From: Gillisella terrae
GTDB lineage: Bacteria > Pseudomonadota > Alphaproteobacteria > Rhizobiales > Rhizobiaceae
Assembly (NCBI RefSeq): GCF_004801395.1
Contig: NZ_SSOA01000010.1
Location: 112,042-176,041 of the forward strand
Reading direction: 5' to 3'
DNA length: 64,000 nucleotides
Shown piece after piece: positions 1-9,355 of this stretch (position 1 is its first letter; each line of letters begins with the position of its first letter). The notes under the pieces are model-generated. The model was not told where the DNA came from. It did no database searches and saw only the letters and a list, made by a program, of their open reading frames with translations. Both the position numbers and the translations under genes were made by a program.

Positions 1-1
1 G

Positions 2-160
2 CCAAAGCTGATTTCAGCCATAGACACCGCTGTTCGCAGCAAGATCCTGCGCCGCTTCAACCGGCCTCTCGTGGTTCCGGCCCAGTGCACAATCGAACCC
101 GGCCTGATTGGAGCTGCCATTCTTGGCCTGTCTTTGATTCGGGATGAAACCAATTTATGA
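2..160 (+). CDS. ROK-family protein, C-terminal end (partial)
   Basis: Frame 2 is open from the window edge to a TGA at 158-160 and gives about 52 residues. The stretch reading IEPGLIGAAILGLSLI resembles the C-terminal end of ROK-family sugar kinases and regulators, where a segment of the type 'GLIGAA' precedes the last helix. The rest of the gene lies outside the window, so kinase and repressor cannot be told apart. Confidence 0.55.
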   Translation, partial: PKLISAIDTAVRSKILRRFNRPLVVPAQCTIEPGLIGAAILGLSLIRDETNL

Positions 161-630
161 TTTTAATTCTACCAAAGGTGGTGTATGATCATAATCACTT
201 CTCATATGCTGTAACGTGAAACCAGTCAGACAAAGAGGTGATAGATCTGCCTTGCACACATGATGTGCATATTGGCGCTTCTCAATTTTATAACAAAATT
301 CTGTCAACGAAACGTCATAGCCAATCTATATGGCGACGTAGGCCTAAAGCCTGTCGCAGAGAATAGGATTCACGGCAACAGGCTTTCGTTCTTAATTTTC
401 TCGCGTGTACGTTATAACTTTATTGAGGACAATAAAACGCGACATGCTTTTAAAAAAACGTTGCGCGACCAATTTATTCAATCGGAGCGCGACGAACGTT
501 AAAGTCTATTTCACGCCCAAAGGCAGGGTTACATTCGGAAATTATGCAACCAATACAAGCTTGGCTTTCGCGCTATCGCTCTGTTACTTCGACGCATATG
601 GGTGATTCTAGCTATTCCTATGGAGCGGAA
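161..630. other. Intergenic region without recognised gene
   Basis: These 470 bases lie between the ROK gene end and the TetR gene. The short open frames here have no family resemblance or good ribosome-binding site. Two dyads are visible: TATGATCATA near 184-193, and TTTATTG-AGGA-CAATAAA at 419-436. The latter is a perfect 7-bp-arm inverted repeat that could be an operator. Confidence 0.4.
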
Positions 631-678
631 ATGTCGAAAAGTGATACAATAGCACAGTCAAGGTTGATCGCGCTGTGA
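631..678 (+). CDS. Possible 15-codon leader ORF overlapping the TetR start
   Basis: ATG at 631 is preceded by a GGAGCGG ribosome-binding site and encodes MSKSDTIAQSRLIAL before TGA at 676-678. The TGA overlaps the GTG start of the TetR gene (675-677), an arrangement typical of translational coupling. Alternatively it is the true N-terminus separated from the regulator by a frameshift. No function can be given to the peptide. Confidence 0.3.
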   Translation: MSKSDTIAQSRLIAL

Positions 679-1331
679 AACCGTCCAATGAGGTTTTTCA
701 ACTGACAGTGAATGGCCGCACCATCCGCAGCGCCGAAGCAACGCAAGCCGCAATTCTGGATGCCGCAACCGAAGAGTTTTCCGCCAATGGCTTTTCTGGT
801 GCGCGCGTCGATAGCATTGCTGAGCGCGCCAAGACCAACAAGCGGATGCTTTATCACTACTTTACCGACAAGGCGGGACTTTACCTCGCGGTTCTGGAGA
901 GAATGTTCGCCGAAGTGCTTGTTGCCGAGAAGAGCTTGAATATCAAATCAAAAGAACCTGAAGACGGCATACGTCAGCTCACATTGTTCATCTGGACCTA
1001 CGTGCTGGAGCATCCACATTTTGTGCGCCTCGTCAGTACAGAAAACAAACTGAAGGCCGAACACTTAAAAAAGTCTGAAAAGATACCGCTCATCCATACG
1101 CATTTCGTCGAGGAGCTCACCGATGTATTGCGCCGGGGCTCTGAAAAAGGTGTATTTCGCCAGGATATCAATCCGAGCATGATCCACCTGACAATATTGG
1201 CGATGAGCTTCTACTACATCAGCAACAAGCATACTGTTGCCGTGAGCTTTGGCCATGACACATCCAGCGTCGAAGCAACAACAGCATGGGGAAAGCACAT
1301 TGTCGCAACCATTCTGGCATCCCTCAAATAG
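675..1331 (+). CDS. TetR/AcrR-family transcriptional regulator
   Basis: A 218-residue protein starting at GTG. Residues about 20-66 form the TetR helix-turn-helix (AILDAATEEFSANGFSGARVDSIAERAKTNKRMLYHYF). It is followed by an all-helical ligand/dimerisation domain of the kind seen in longer TetR members such as RutR. Such proteins are normally dimeric repressors released by a small molecule; the ligand cannot be read from the sequence. No catabolic gene is adjacent on the same strand. A short upstream ORF overlaps its start, so translation may be coupled. Downstream lies a rhizobial-type repeat and the convergent dctD. Confidence 0.85.
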   Translation: MKPSNEVFQLTVNGRTIRSAEATQAAILDAATEEFSANGFSGARVDSIAERAKTNKRMLYHYFTDKAGLYLAVLERMFAEVLVAEKSLNIKSKEPEDGIRQLTLFIWTYVLEHPHFVRLVSTENKLKAEHLKKSEKIPLIHTHFVEELTDVLRRGSEKGVFRQDINPSMIHLTILAMSFYYISNKHTVAVSFGHDTSSVEATTAWGKHIVATILASLK

Positions 1332-1332
1332 A

Positions 1333-1442
1333 TTTTACAGCGCAGTGCGCCATATTTGGCGCATAAAGGCTCAAAGTAACGCTTTTAATCTGCTGCATAA
1401 TTTTCACCTTAAATCGATTCCGGTTTTCGGCCAGATGCTCTA
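1333..1442. repeat. Rhizobial-type palindromic intergenic repeat (diverged copy)
   Basis: The stretch begins TTTTACAGCGCAGTGCGCC, passes through GGCGCATAAAGG, then TCTGCTGCATAATTTT and AAATCGATTCCGGTTTTCGG, and ends at the dctD stop. This order of blocks resembles an abundant palindromic intergenic repeat that I recall from Rhizobium, Agrobacterium and Brucella genomes. It sits between the convergent TetR and dctD genes. A shorter relative is at 7701-7736. The assignment is from memory of the family, not a search. Confidence 0.5.
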
Positions 1443-2792
1443 AGCCTCGTCGCTTGCCGCAAAATCCTTGCGCACAATCCCATGGCGCTGAAGCTTGTCA
1501 TAAAAAGTCTTGCGCGGAATTTTCAGTGCTTCAATGGTTTGTCGCACGTCGCCATCAAAGCGGCTCAGCGTATCGCGGATAATATCGGCTTCCAAACGTT
1601 CCAGACGTTCTGGCAATGAAAAAGCAGATTGCTCAGCTTCAGATTTGGCGTCCTCCAACTCCTCCAGACCCAAGACAAAACGCTCGGCAAAATGCGCCAG
1701 CTCGCGCACATTGCCCGGCCAGTCATGCTGTTGCAGGTAACGCACCACGTCTGGTGTCATTACCCGAGGTTCAATGTGAAATTTTGTTGCTGCCCGCTCG
1801 ACAAAATGTGCAAAAAGCAACGGCACATCCGCACGGCGCTCTCGCAGCGGCGGAATGGTCAAGGTCACAACATTCAGCCGGTAAAAGAGATCCTCACGAA
1901 ACTCACCGCGCTGGGCGGGATCGCCAAGATTGATCTTGGATGCCGCAACAACACGCAGATCAACCGGCCGCACTTCATTGGTCCCCAGCGGCGTCACCTC
2001 GCGCATCTCCAGCACGCGCAACATCCGCACCTGCGTGGACGCTGGCATGCTCTCGATTTCATCCAGAAAAAGCGTACCGCCACTGGAGTGTTCGATCCTG
2101 CCGACACGTTTTTTCTGAGCACCGGTAAATGCACCGCTCTCGTGGCCAAACAATTCGCTCTCAATCACGCTTTCCGGCAATGTGCCACAATTCAAGGCAA
2201 CAAAATTGCCTTTGGCACGACGGCTTAATGTGTGCAGCAGACTGGCCACCACTTCCTTGCCACTCCCGGTTTCCCCTGTGACCAACACGTCCACATCCGT
2301 ATCCGCAATCTGGCGCAGAGTGCGACGCAAGCGCTCAATGGCAGGGGTTTGGCCTATCAGTGGCAAACCGGCCTGCGCGTCATCGGCCGCCAGCCGCAAT
2401 TTTCGATTTTCCATCACCAGCCGGCGCTTTTCCACGGCGCGATGCACACTTTGGCTCAACCGATCGGTGGCAAAAGGCTTCGTGATAAAGTCGTAGGCTC
2501 CATCCTTGATGGCTGCAACGGCCATGGCAATGTCACCATGGCCCGTCACCAAAATCACCGGCAAATCCGCATCCATTGCGTTGACGCGGCGAAACACCTC
2601 AAGCCCATCAATGTCCGGCATGCGAATATCCGACACCACAACTCCACCGAAATCGCTGGTGACGGCACGCAAAGCCTCAACGGGGGAAAGAAATGCCGCC
2701 ACATCGAATCCTGCCAATTCAAGTGTTTGTCGCGTGGCACGCAGGAGATCCTGATCATTATCAATCAGAATGACGCTTGCAGGTGTGTTCAT
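1440..2792 (-). CDS. dctD: C4-dicarboxylate response regulator DctD (sigma-54 activator)
   Basis: A 450-residue NtrC-family activator. The receiver domain (about 5-120) has the acidic pocket D11/D13 and the likely phosphorylation site Asp55 in SDIRMP. The AAA+ domain (about 145-380) carries the Walker A GETGSGKE and the sigma-54 contact loop GAFTGA. A Fis-type helix-turn-helix (about 405-440) ends the protein. Its ATG overlaps the dctB stop by 4 bp, so the two are co-translated. It would activate dctA through the dyads at 4658-4706 and the sigma-54 promoter at 4781. Family, length and context all agree. Confidence 0.93.
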   Translation of the reverse strand: MNTPASVILIDNDQDLLRATRQTLELAGFDVAAFLSPVEALRAVTSDFGGVVVSDIRMPDIDGLEVFRRVNAMDADLPVILVTGHGDIAMAVAAIKDGAYDFITKPFATDRLSQSVHRAVEKRRLVMENRKLRLAADDAQAGLPLIGQTPAIERLRRTLRQIADTDVDVLVTGETGSGKEVVASLLHTLSRRAKGNFVALNCGTLPESVIESELFGHESGAFTGAQKKRVGRIEHSSGGTLFLDEIESMPASTQVRMLRVLEMREVTPLGTNEVRPVDLRVVAASKINLGDPAQRGEFREDLFYRLNVVTLTIPPLRERRADVPLLFAHFVERAATKFHIEPRVMTPDVVRYLQQHDWPGNVRELAHFAERFVLGLEELEDAKSEAEQSAFSLPERLERLEADIIRDTLSRFDGDVRQTIEALKIPRKTFYDKLQRHGIVRKDFAASDEA

Positions 2793-4648
2793 ATCTCAGC
2801 TCGCAAAAGATGAATGGTAAATGTCGTGCCCTGCCCGCTGCTCTCCACCAGCAGACGCCCGCCATAGTCCGTGATAATATCGCGCGAGATAACCAGCCCT
2901 AGCCCCAATCCCTTTTCTTTGGAGGTCGAAAACGGGGTAAACAACAGCGGGCGAATATTTTCCGGAATGCCCGGCCCATTATCTGCCACGGTGACGATGA
3001 TCTCGTCATCCTTCGCAATGGCTTTCACCTCAACACGGGCATCCGGCGTATCTTGCAGGGCTTCCAGCGCGTTCTGCAACAGATTGATCAGCACCTGTTC
3101 CAATCTGATCCGATTGCCTTTGACAATGAAGTCATTCGGCAGCGCGGGCATATTCAAGGCATCCAACCTGCCCGCAAAACGACTTCGCAGCAGCATCACT
3201 GCGCCGTCAAGCACATCTCTCAACACCACCGGCTGAGGTGCCGTTCGGCCTTTACGGGCGAATGCTTTGAGCTCATCCGTAATCGTGCCGATCCGCTCAG
3301 TCAAAGCCGCAATAAGGCTAAGGTTCTCTTGTGCCGGGCCTTCTTGTTTGCGATCCAGAAACACCTTGGCATTCTCGGCAAAGGCGCGAATTGTGGCCAC
3401 CGGCTGGTTGATTTCATGGGCAACCCCTGCCGCGACCTGCCCTAAAATAGCAAGCCTGTTGGCCTGCACCAACTCCTGCTGCACCCCCTGCAATCGGCCT
3501 TCGGTGGCTTTATGGCCAGCGATTTCGGCTTGAAGTCGGTCACGAGCCTGCAAAAGATCATTGGTGCGCTCATAAACGCGGCGTTCCAACTCCGCCTGAT
3601 TGGCCTGCGCACGGGCCAACCGAATGGCACCCGCCTGCCGCCGCCATAACACCAATGCACAGACGAAGAAAAAAGGCACCAGCACGGCCAAAACCAGCAG
3701 GCGAAACTCTCGCACTGTCGAAGCAATCGCAGCATCGACCGGCACAAGATAGTTTAACTGCCACGTGGTTGTCGGAACGGGCATGGAAACAAACAGATAT
3801 TGGCCCGCTGTTTCACCTGGCAGAACGGCCCGCACAAGCATCATCCCCGGCCCGATTGTTTCCGCCTGATTGAATGGGAGCGGAGCAAGAGACGCATCGC
3901 CAAATTGCAAACTGGCGCGAATGTCGCGCACCTCATCGGGCAACAGTGTTGAGAGCGTCATGAACCGCCAGGATGGGATACTGGAGATCAGCACGACGCC
4001 GCGACGATCGGTAACAAAGGCACCCCGCGATGCTTCCAGCCAATCGCTTTCGAGCTGGTCAAACTCTGCCTTCACCACCACAACCCCCAGGGGATCCGCA
4101 GACGATCCAACCCGACGGGAAATGTAGAGACCGGGACGATGGCTGATGCTGCCCAGCGCAAAGTGCTCGGCAGAGCCACTGCTCATGGAACGCTTGAAAT
4201 ATTCACGAAAAGAATAGTCAACGCCGACGAAACTATCGGCCTGCTGCCAATTGCTCGACGCAATCGCGACGCCTTTTGCATTGGTCACATATAAAACGGA
4301 TGCGCCTGTGGCCGCGACAAGGCGTTCCAGTTTGTCGCTCAAACGGACCACCGCTGCTGATGTTTTTAAATTCAGCGCGTCCAGCACCTGCTGATCTTCG
4401 GCCAGCAACAACGGCAAAGATCGAGGACGCTCCAGCACCGCGCGCAAAAACGCAACTTTCAGCCCCGCACTGACCCGTGCCTGTTCTTCCGTGTCGCGCA
4501 AGGCAGAATTACGCCCATAAACGCCCGCCGCATACAGCGCAAAGCCCGTGACGCAAAGGGCAATGAGCGCCAGGAAAAACCATGGCTTTCTGGGCCTCGA
4601 TGGCAAAGCCGTTAAACCCGTTTCCTGATGTTGTGTGCGAACCACCAT
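2789..4648 (-). CDS. dctB: C4-dicarboxylate sensor histidine kinase DctB
   Basis: Membrane kinase that senses succinate, fumarate or malate and phosphorylates DctD. From the ATG at 4648 it has 619 residues, close to the roughly 620 of rhizobial DctB. The first membrane segment ([22 protein letters not shown]) begins near residue 24. A periplasmic sensor region follows, then a second membrane segment near residue 325, a coiled linker, the H-box in [16 protein letters not shown], the N-box [12 protein letters not shown], and the G-box [12 protein letters not shown] plus [12 protein letters not shown]. The frame stays open upstream to 4786, but that extension would cover the probable DctD sites and the sigma-54 promoter edge, so the shorter start is preferred. 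Confidence 0.9.
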   Translation of the reverse strand: MVVRTQHQETGLTALPSRPRKPWFFLALIALCVTGFALYAAGVYGRNSALRDTEEQARVSAGLKVAFLRAVLERPRSLPLLLAEDQQVLDALNLKTSAAVVRLSDKLERLVAATGASVLYVTNAKGVAIASSNWQQADSFVGVDYSFREYFKRSMSSGSAEHFALGSISHRPGLYISRRVGSSADPLGVVVVKAEFDQLESDWLEASRGAFVTDRRGVVLISSIPSWRFMTLSTLLPDEVRDIRASLQFGDASLAPLPFNQAETIGPGMMLVRAVLPGETAGQYLFVSMPVPTTTWQLNYLVPVDAAIASTVREFRLLVLAVLVPFFFVCALVLWRRQAGAIRLARAQANQAELERRVYERTNDLLQARDRLQAEIAGHKATEGRLQGVQQELVQANRLAILGQVAAGVAHEINQPVATIRAFAENAKVFLDRKQEGPAQENLSLIAALTERIGTITDELKAFARKGRTAPQPVVLRDVLDGAVMLLRSRFAGRLDALNMPALPNDFIVKGNRIRLEQVLINLLQNALEALQDTPDARVEVKAIAKDDEIIVTVADNGPGIPENIRPLLFTPFSTSKEKGLGLGLVISRDIITDYGGRLLVESSGQGTTFTIHLLRAEI

Positions 4649-4657
4649 CCACCATGT

Positions 4658-4706
4658 TGTGCACTTTTCCGCACAGATTGCAACAGCGTGCGCGGACAGC
4701 CGCGCA
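4658..4706. promoter_or_regulatory. Two tandem DctD-type upstream activating dyads
   Basis: Two 18-bp inverted repeats: TGTGC-N8-GCACA at 4658-4675 and TGCGCGG-ACAG-CCGCGCA at 4689-4706. Their centres are 31 bp apart, about three helical turns. They lie 75-125 bp upstream of the sigma-54 promoter of dctA, the layout known for rhizobial dctA. Assignment to DctD is inference from family knowledge and position. Confidence 0.65.
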
Positions 4707-4780
4707 AATCTTCCAGCCACATGGAGAGAGAATTCGGCTTTTTCTTGTTTTTTCAATGACTTTCTGTAGCGAAGCCAGTT

Positions 4781-4795
4781 TGGCACGCTCTTTGC
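4781..4795 (+). promoter_or_regulatory. Sigma-54 (-24/-12) promoter of dctA
   Basis: TGGCACGCTCTTTGC matches the sigma-54 consensus TGGCAC-N5-TTGC with correct spacing. Transcription would begin near 4807, about 78 bp before the dctA ATG. The encoded activator DctD is the expected partner. Confidence 0.85.
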
Positions 4796-4884
4796 TAAGC
4801 ATATCGAAACATCACACTGATGTTGAAATCTACTGATGCCCCGGGAGGCCGATCCGTTCGGTTGGGGCGCTTACGGAGGGTCAG

Positions 4885-6222
4885 ATGCATATAGACACGT
4901 CCGCCGCCCCACAGGGTGGCAAACTTCCATTCTATCGTCACCTGTATTTTCAGGTGATCACCGCCATCATTATCGGCATTGTGCTGGGGCACTATTACCC
5001 ATCGGTGGGTGAGTCGATGAAACCTCTTGGCGATGCCTTCATCAAGCTCGTCAAAATGGTTATCGCGCCGGTGATTTTTCTGACCGTGGCGACCGGCATT
5101 GCTGGCATGAGCGATCTGAAAAAAGTCGGCCGCGTGGCTGGCAAAGCCATGATTTACTTTCTGGTTTTCTCCACCCTCGCGCTGGCCGTGGGGATGCTGG
5201 TGTCCAACGTCGTCCAGCCCGGCGCAGGCATGCACATCAATCCAGCCACGCTGGATGCCAAGGTGGTGACGTCCTACGCCCAGAAAGCCCATGATGCGAG
5301 CATCACCGGCTTCTTGATGGAGATCATTCCCGATACGATCGTCGGTGCCTTCGCCTCAGGCAACATCCTTCAGGTTCTTTTCTTCTCCATCCTGTTTGGC
5401 ATCGCGTTGGCCATGGTTGGCGATTCCGCCAAACCCGTCACCAACTTTCTTCAATCTTTGACTGTGCCAGTGTTCAAACTGGTGGCCATCCTGATGAAGG
5501 CAGCACCTGTGGGCGCCTTTGGTGCCATGGCTTTCACCATCGGCAAATACGGCATTGGCTCGGTTACCAATCTCGCCTACCTGATTGCAACTTTCTATGT
5601 CACGTCCCTGTTGTTCGTGCTCGTCGTTCTCGGTGCCGTGGCCCGTTACAACAAGTTCTCCATTCTGGCTTTGATCCGCTATATTAAAGAAGAGTTGCTG
5701 CTGGTGCTGGGCACCTCCTCCTCAGAAGCTGCCCTGCCCGGCCTGATGGCCAAGATGGAGCGGGCTGGCTGCAAGCGCTCGGTTGTAGGTCTGGTTATTC
5801 CAACCGGCTATTCCTTCAATCTGGATGGCACCAATATCTACATGACATTGGCCGCCCTGTTCATTGCCCAGGCAACAGACATTCACCTGTCTTTCGGTGA
5901 TCAGATTTTGCTGCTGCTGGTGGCCATGTTGAGCTCCAAGGGTGCCGCAGGCATCACCGGCGCAGGCTTTATCACCCTGGCAGCAACGCTGTCTGTTGTT
6001 CCATCCGTTCCAATCGCTGGTATGGCGCTTATTCTCGGCATTGACCGCTTTATGTCTGAATGCCGTGCTCTGACCAATTTCGTTGGCAACGCTGTTGCAA
6101 CCGTGGTTGTTGCCCGCTGGGAAAATGAGCTGGACGTTGAAAAGTTCAACGCCGCCATGGCTGGTGAATTGCCGGAAGAAATTGATGTGACTGAAGAGCT
6201 GCCAGCACCCGCTGCGGCATAA
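4885..6222 (+). CDS. dctA: C4-dicarboxylate transport protein DctA
   Basis: A 445-residue proton or cation symporter of the DAACS family that imports succinate, fumarate and malate across the inner membrane. ATG 4885 follows the ribosome-binding site CGGAGGG. The N-terminal part has the usual chain of hydrophobic helices. The serine-rich re-entrant loop [17 protein letters not shown] (about residues 273-290) and the following [14 protein letters not shown] motif are hallmark substrate and ion binding elements of the family. It is divergent from dctBD and preceded by a sigma-54 promoter with tandem activator dyads, which fits dicarboxylate-induced expression. A strong terminator follows at 6246. 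Confidence 0.96.
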   Translation: MHIDTSAAPQGGKLPFYRHLYFQVITAIIIGIVLGHYYPSVGESMKPLGDAFIKLVKMVIAPVIFLTVATGIAGMSDLKKVGRVAGKAMIYFLVFSTLALAVGMLVSNVVQPGAGMHINPATLDAKVVTSYAQKAHDASITGFLMEIIPDTIVGAFASGNILQVLFFSILFGIALAMVGDSAKPVTNFLQSLTVPVFKLVAILMKAAPVGAFGAMAFTIGKYGIGSVTNLAYLIATFYVTSLLFVLVVLGAVARYNKFSILALIRYIKEELLLVLGTSSSEAALPGLMAKMERAGCKRSVVGLVIPTGYSFNLDGTNIYMTLAALFIAQATDIHLSFGDQILLLLVAMLSSKGAAGITGAGFITLAATLSVVPSVPIAGMALILGIDRFMSECRALTNFVGNAVATVVVARWENELDVEKFNAAMAGELPEEIDVTEELPAPAAA

Positions 6223-6245
6223 ATTGATCACAGACAACACACGCA

Positions 6246-6278
6246 AACGCCCCGGCAAAAACCGGGGCGTTTTTTTTT
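6246..6278 (+). terminator. Rho-independent terminator of dctA
   Basis: A 10-bp perfect stem (AACGCCCCGG and CCGGGGCGTT, 6246-6255 and 6262-6271) with a CAAAAA loop is followed by a run of T. It separates the convergent dctA and nnrU-like genes. Confidence 0.92.
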
Positions 6279-6285
6279 GCGCTGA

Positions 6286-6975
6286 TCAAACGCCGTAGAG
6301 GGCGAGCAAAAGAGGATCGACGCCGAACAAGACCTCGTGGAACGCAAACAAAAGCAGCCCTGTGATAACGGCTGTCGCCAGCAGCGACAGCAGCATGATG
6401 CCATCCACTTTCAGATGTGCCCTCCCGGCAAAAATCGCGGAAAAAGGGATGATTGATGTTGCACTCGTCATTTCGTTCCAGCGTGCACCAAGCCTGCGGC
6501 GGCCCCGGCGCTCCATAATGGCAATGCCCATGAGCGAAAAGGCGGAAAATCCACCAAATAAAATCAAAGCGGCAAGTTCACCATTGGGAAAGACATGGCC
6601 GAAAAACAGCAGGAAAAAACCCCAGAGCACGGGATGACGTGTGACGGAGGCAATGGCACCGACACGGCCCGAAGACCGAAAACTGATGGAGGCGGGGTTT
6701 GGACTGAGCAACCCGCAGATCACCAGAAAAATACCGATCGGCGCGCATAGAATTGTTATCCAAGCCTGCCAGGGATGGTCCATCCAAAGTGCAACATCAT
6801 CCGATGTGGCAAAAGCATAAAACAGCCATGCCAGCGACGCTAAAGATAGCAAAGAATAACCCGTCATATACACCGAGCGCCCAAGCCGTTCGATCAAATA
6901 CTGGCGCAATCTTGCGAAAGACGGCAATGAATGCGTGAGGAGAAAAAAGAAAAATGCGAGAAGAAAATTCGCCAT
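6286..6975 (-). CDS. NnrU-family integral membrane protein
   Basis: A 229-residue hydrophobic protein with six or seven membrane segments. It has the NnrU/NfeD-methyltransferase-like signature THSLPS near the start, GRVGAIASVTRHPVLWGF in the middle and a conserved LGARWNEMTS near residue 160. NnrU is linked to nitrite/NO respiration in rhizobia and Rhodobacter, but members also occur without denitrification genes. The next gene on the opposite strand is a pseudoazurin, a typical electron donor to nitrite reductase, so the pair may be a denitrification remnant. No nir or nor genes are visible here. Confidence 0.82.
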   Translation of the reverse strand: MANFLLAFFFFLLTHSLPSFARLRQYLIERLGRSVYMTGYSLLSLASLAWLFYAFATSDDVALWMDHPWQAWITILCAPIGIFLVICGLLSPNPASISFRSSGRVGAIASVTRHPVLWGFFLLFFGHVFPNGELAALILFGGFSAFSLMGIAIMERRGRRRLGARWNEMTSATSIIPFSAIFAGRAHLKVDGIMLLSLLATAVITGLLLFAFHEVLFGVDPLLLALYGV

Positions 6976-7202
6976 GAAGAAGCGCCGTGTTGTTTATGCC
7001 TCGGCCCTGTGCCGACCTCTGATCTCTTAGCACCGCCCTGCCCAAAAGCCTACCAAGCGCGCTCTTCAACAAAACGCGATTTGCGCTCAATCAAAGTGGC
7101 GGCCGCAAATTGTGCCTATGTCTAGGCGCGCAAGCCAAAACGAAAAACTTGGACATCGTGCTGATTCCCATCTTTTCGCACGATGCCCTTACGGAGATAT
7201 TT

Positions 7203-7643
7203 ATGCGCACATCGCTCGCCCTCATTGCATTGATCGCAGCAGCTGCTGGCACGCCTGCCATGGCAGCCGACTATGAAATTCATATGCTGAACAAAGGCGC
7301 AAACGGACAGGCTATGGTATTTGAGCCAGCCGCCCTCAAAATCGCCCCCGGCGATACCGTCACCTTCATTCCAACAGACAAGGGACATAGCGCAGAAACC
7401 ATCCCCGGACTGTTGCCAAGCGGGGCCGAACCTTTCAAAGGCAAAATCAATGAGGCGATCAAGGTGACATTTCCCGTTGCTGGCGCTTACGGCATCAAAT
7501 GTGCACCCCATGTTGGCATGGGCATGGTGGCCGTGGTTGTGGTTGGCGATGTGCCCGCCGCCAATGCGCAAGCATTGAAAGACGCAAAACTGCCTCCGAA
7601 AGCCACCACCAATCTGACCGCCGAGCTCGATTCACTGCATTAA
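7203..7643 (+). CDS. Pseudoazurin (type I blue copper protein)
   Basis: A 146-residue periplasmic electron carrier. The ATG at 7203 follows ACGGAG and opens a clear signal peptide cleaved after AMA (residue 21); the frame extends further upstream without a signal peptide, so the inner start is chosen. The copper ligands are visible: His62 in DKGHSAET, then Cys100, His103 and Met108 in [10 protein letters not shown], spaced as in known pseudoazurins (mature H40, C78, H81, M86). It usually passes electrons to copper nitrite reductase or nitrous oxide reductase, neither of which is in the window. It is divergent from the nnrU-like gene, which supports a denitrification link. Confidence 0.93.
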   Translation: MRTSLALIALIAAAAGTPAMAADYEIHMLNKGANGQAMVFEPAALKIAPGDTVTFIPTDKGHSAETIPGLLPSGAEPFKGKINEAIKVTFPVAGAYGIKCAPHVGMGMVAVVVVGDVPAANAQALKDAKLPPKATTNLTAELDSLH

Positions 7644-7700
7644 GCCAGGTTACGCAAAGACCGCGCTGGCCGTTATCCGAAGCGGTAGATTAAAAATATT

Positions 7701-7736
7701 ACAGCGCCGTGCACCATATAGGACGCACGGCGCTGT
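7701..7736. terminator. Bidirectional hairpin / short rhizobial repeat
   Basis: A 12-bp perfect inverted repeat, ACAGCGCCGTGC and GCACGGCGCTGT, with a 12-base loop, lies between the convergent pseudoazurin and BI-1 genes. Its outer block resembles the start of the repeat at 1333. There is no T-run, so it may act as an mRNA-end structure as much as a terminator. Confidence 0.6.
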
Positions 7737-7757
7737 CATGACTGGTTTAACCTGCGT

Positions 7758-8474
7758 TTATTCGCGCTCGCCTGTCAGATTCAGCAACAGCTGGAAAATG
7801 TTCACGAAATTCAGATAGAGCGACAGGGCACCGAACACCGCCAGTTTCTGCTGAGATTCGTGGTCGATATTCTCGGCATATTGCTCCTTGATCGTCTGGG
7901 TATCCCAAGCCGTGAGGCCAACAAATACCACAATACCAATGACCGACACGGCAAATTGCAGCGCCGATGAGCCAAGGAAAATATTGGCGATGGAGGCAAT
8001 CACAATGCCGATCAGACCCATCATCAGGAACGAACCAAACTTCGACAGATCACGCTTGGTTGTGTAACCATAAAGGCTCATGGCACCGAACATGGTCGCC
8101 GAAATGAAGAATGTCCGTGCGATGCTGGCACCCGTGAATTGCAAAAACACGGCAGCCATCGACAGTCCCATGACGGCACAAAATGCCCAGAACGCCATTT
8201 GTGCAGCGCTTGCCGACATGGCATGCAGACGGAATGAGAAGAAAAACACGAAGGCCAACGGAGCCAACATCACCACCCATTTCAAAGGTGTTTGGAAGAT
8301 TGGCACATAAAGCGCGGGCGTAGAGCCAACAAAGAAGGCGACCAGACCGGTAATCACCAGACCGGCACCCATGTAATTGTAAACGCGCAACATGTGTTGG
8401 CGCAAACCCTGATCGAGTGCTGCGGCAGAGTGCGCGCCAGCACCCACTTGGTAACTTCTATTGACTGGATCCAT
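7758..8474 (-). CDS. Bax inhibitor-1 / YccA family membrane protein
   Basis: A 238-residue protein with about seven membrane helices. Typical family blocks are visible: LRQHMLRVYNYMGAGLVITGLVAF near the N-terminus and the C-terminal FGALSLYLNFVNIFQLLLNLTG. ATG 8474 is preceded by GAGGAG at about 10 bases; the open frame continues 17 codons upstream without support. Bacterial members of this family are inner-membrane proteins with calcium-leak or stress-related roles. The specific role here is unknown. It stands alone and converges with the pseudoazurin gene. Confidence 0.92.
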   Translation of the reverse strand: MDPVNRSYQVGAGAHSAAALDQGLRQHMLRVYNYMGAGLVITGLVAFFVGSTPALYVPIFQTPLKWVVMLAPLAFVFFFSFRLHAMSASAAQMAFWAFCAVMGLSMAAVFLQFTGASIARTFFISATMFGAMSLYGYTTKRDLSKFGSFLMMGLIGIVIASIANIFLGSSALQFAVSVIGIVVFVGLTAWDTQTIKEQYAENIDHESQQKLAVFGALSLYLNFVNIFQLLLNLTGERE

Positions 8475-8566
8475 TGATGGATACTCCTCTCGTTCTTTGT
8501 CTCGACACATGTTGAAAAGTGCCAAAGATTGCTAACTGTCTGAAACCCTGTTGATATTATCAGTTA

Positions 8567-9355
8567 TCAATAAAGCGTCCTGGCCAGCCGGTCTGCTGCT
8601 GCTGCCAATGCATCTTCATCGCCGCCATCGGAAATCAGCGCATAAGCGACCTCGCCAATCTGCCAATGGGCGGCGGCTGACTTTCCGGAAAAAGCCAGCG
8701 TGACACGCTGCACCGAAAACGCGCCGGTCCGCGCCGCAAACAAGGTGAGGTCACGGCCATTGCGCTGCTTCACCGCCATTTCCACACTCGGTCCAAAATC
8801 CGACGGGAAGATCTGGCTGTCCAACACTGTCCAATTTTCCGGCAGCTTTGGCAGAATAATGCCGGTTGCAGCCCGTACTTCGCCAGCATCAAAGGGCGTG
8901 TTTGTCACGGCTGGGCGCAGCTTTTCCCGCACCAGGGTTGCTTCATGCGCCTGCAAGGCCTCGCGCACAAATGCGGGCGTGGGCACGGAGGCAACCACCG
9001 GCGTCGCGGTGAACGGATTGATCAGGGAATGCGCCACCCAGCCAAAACCGACAAAGATTGCAACCGCTGCCGCCCGCCGCAAAAGCGCAACCCGGCCTTT
9101 GTTGCGCAGCGCCTGTTCCAGCAAACGGGCATTCTTTCGCGTTTTATGGGCATCAGACATGTCATGGGGGCCCGCATTCAGCCGCAAGGCCAGACGCAAC
9201 TCATCGCGCAGCTTCAAGTCGGCCATCACCCGTGCCGCCAGCTCAGGCGTCTGTGCCAGATGCGCCTCAACCTCTATACGCCGTGCCATATCGAGCTGAT
9301 TGTCGATGTAGGCGTGAATGTCAGCATCCACAATCGGGTCAGGTTGTCGTGTCAT
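8567..9355 (-). CDS. Membrane-anchored anti-sigma factor
   Basis: A 262-residue protein. Its N-terminal cytoplasmic part (DADIHAYIDNQLDMARRIEVEAHLAQTPELAARV) is the usual anti-sigma helix bundle, without a CxxC zinc site. A single membrane segment lies at about residues 95-115 (LLRRAAAVAIFVGFGWVAHSLI), followed by a periplasmic domain of about 145 residues. Its start overlaps the end of the upstream ECF sigma gene by 17 bp, indicating translational coupling and a cognate pair. It probably holds the sigma factor at the membrane until an envelope or oxidative signal acts. Confidence 0.85.
   Translation of the reverse strand: MTRQPDPIVDADIHAYIDNQLDMARRIEVEAHLAQTPELAARVMADLKLRDELRLALRLNAGPHDMSDAHKTRKNARLLEQALRNKGRVALLRRAAAVAIFVGFGWVAHSLINPFTATPVVASVPTPAFVREALQAHEATLVREKLRPAVTNTPFDAGEVRAATGIILPKLPENWTVLDSQIFPSDFGPSVEMAVKQRNGRDLTLFAARTGAFSVQRVTLAFSGKSAAAHWQIGEVAYALISDGGDEDALAAAADRLARTLY

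Noticed and set aside
260..605. Two short frames upstream of the TetR gene
   Set aside because: Rare-codon-rich, no ribosome-binding site and no recognisable product.
1629..2228. 199-codon frame on the plus strand
   Set aside because: Antisense shadow of the conserved dctD AAA+ domain.
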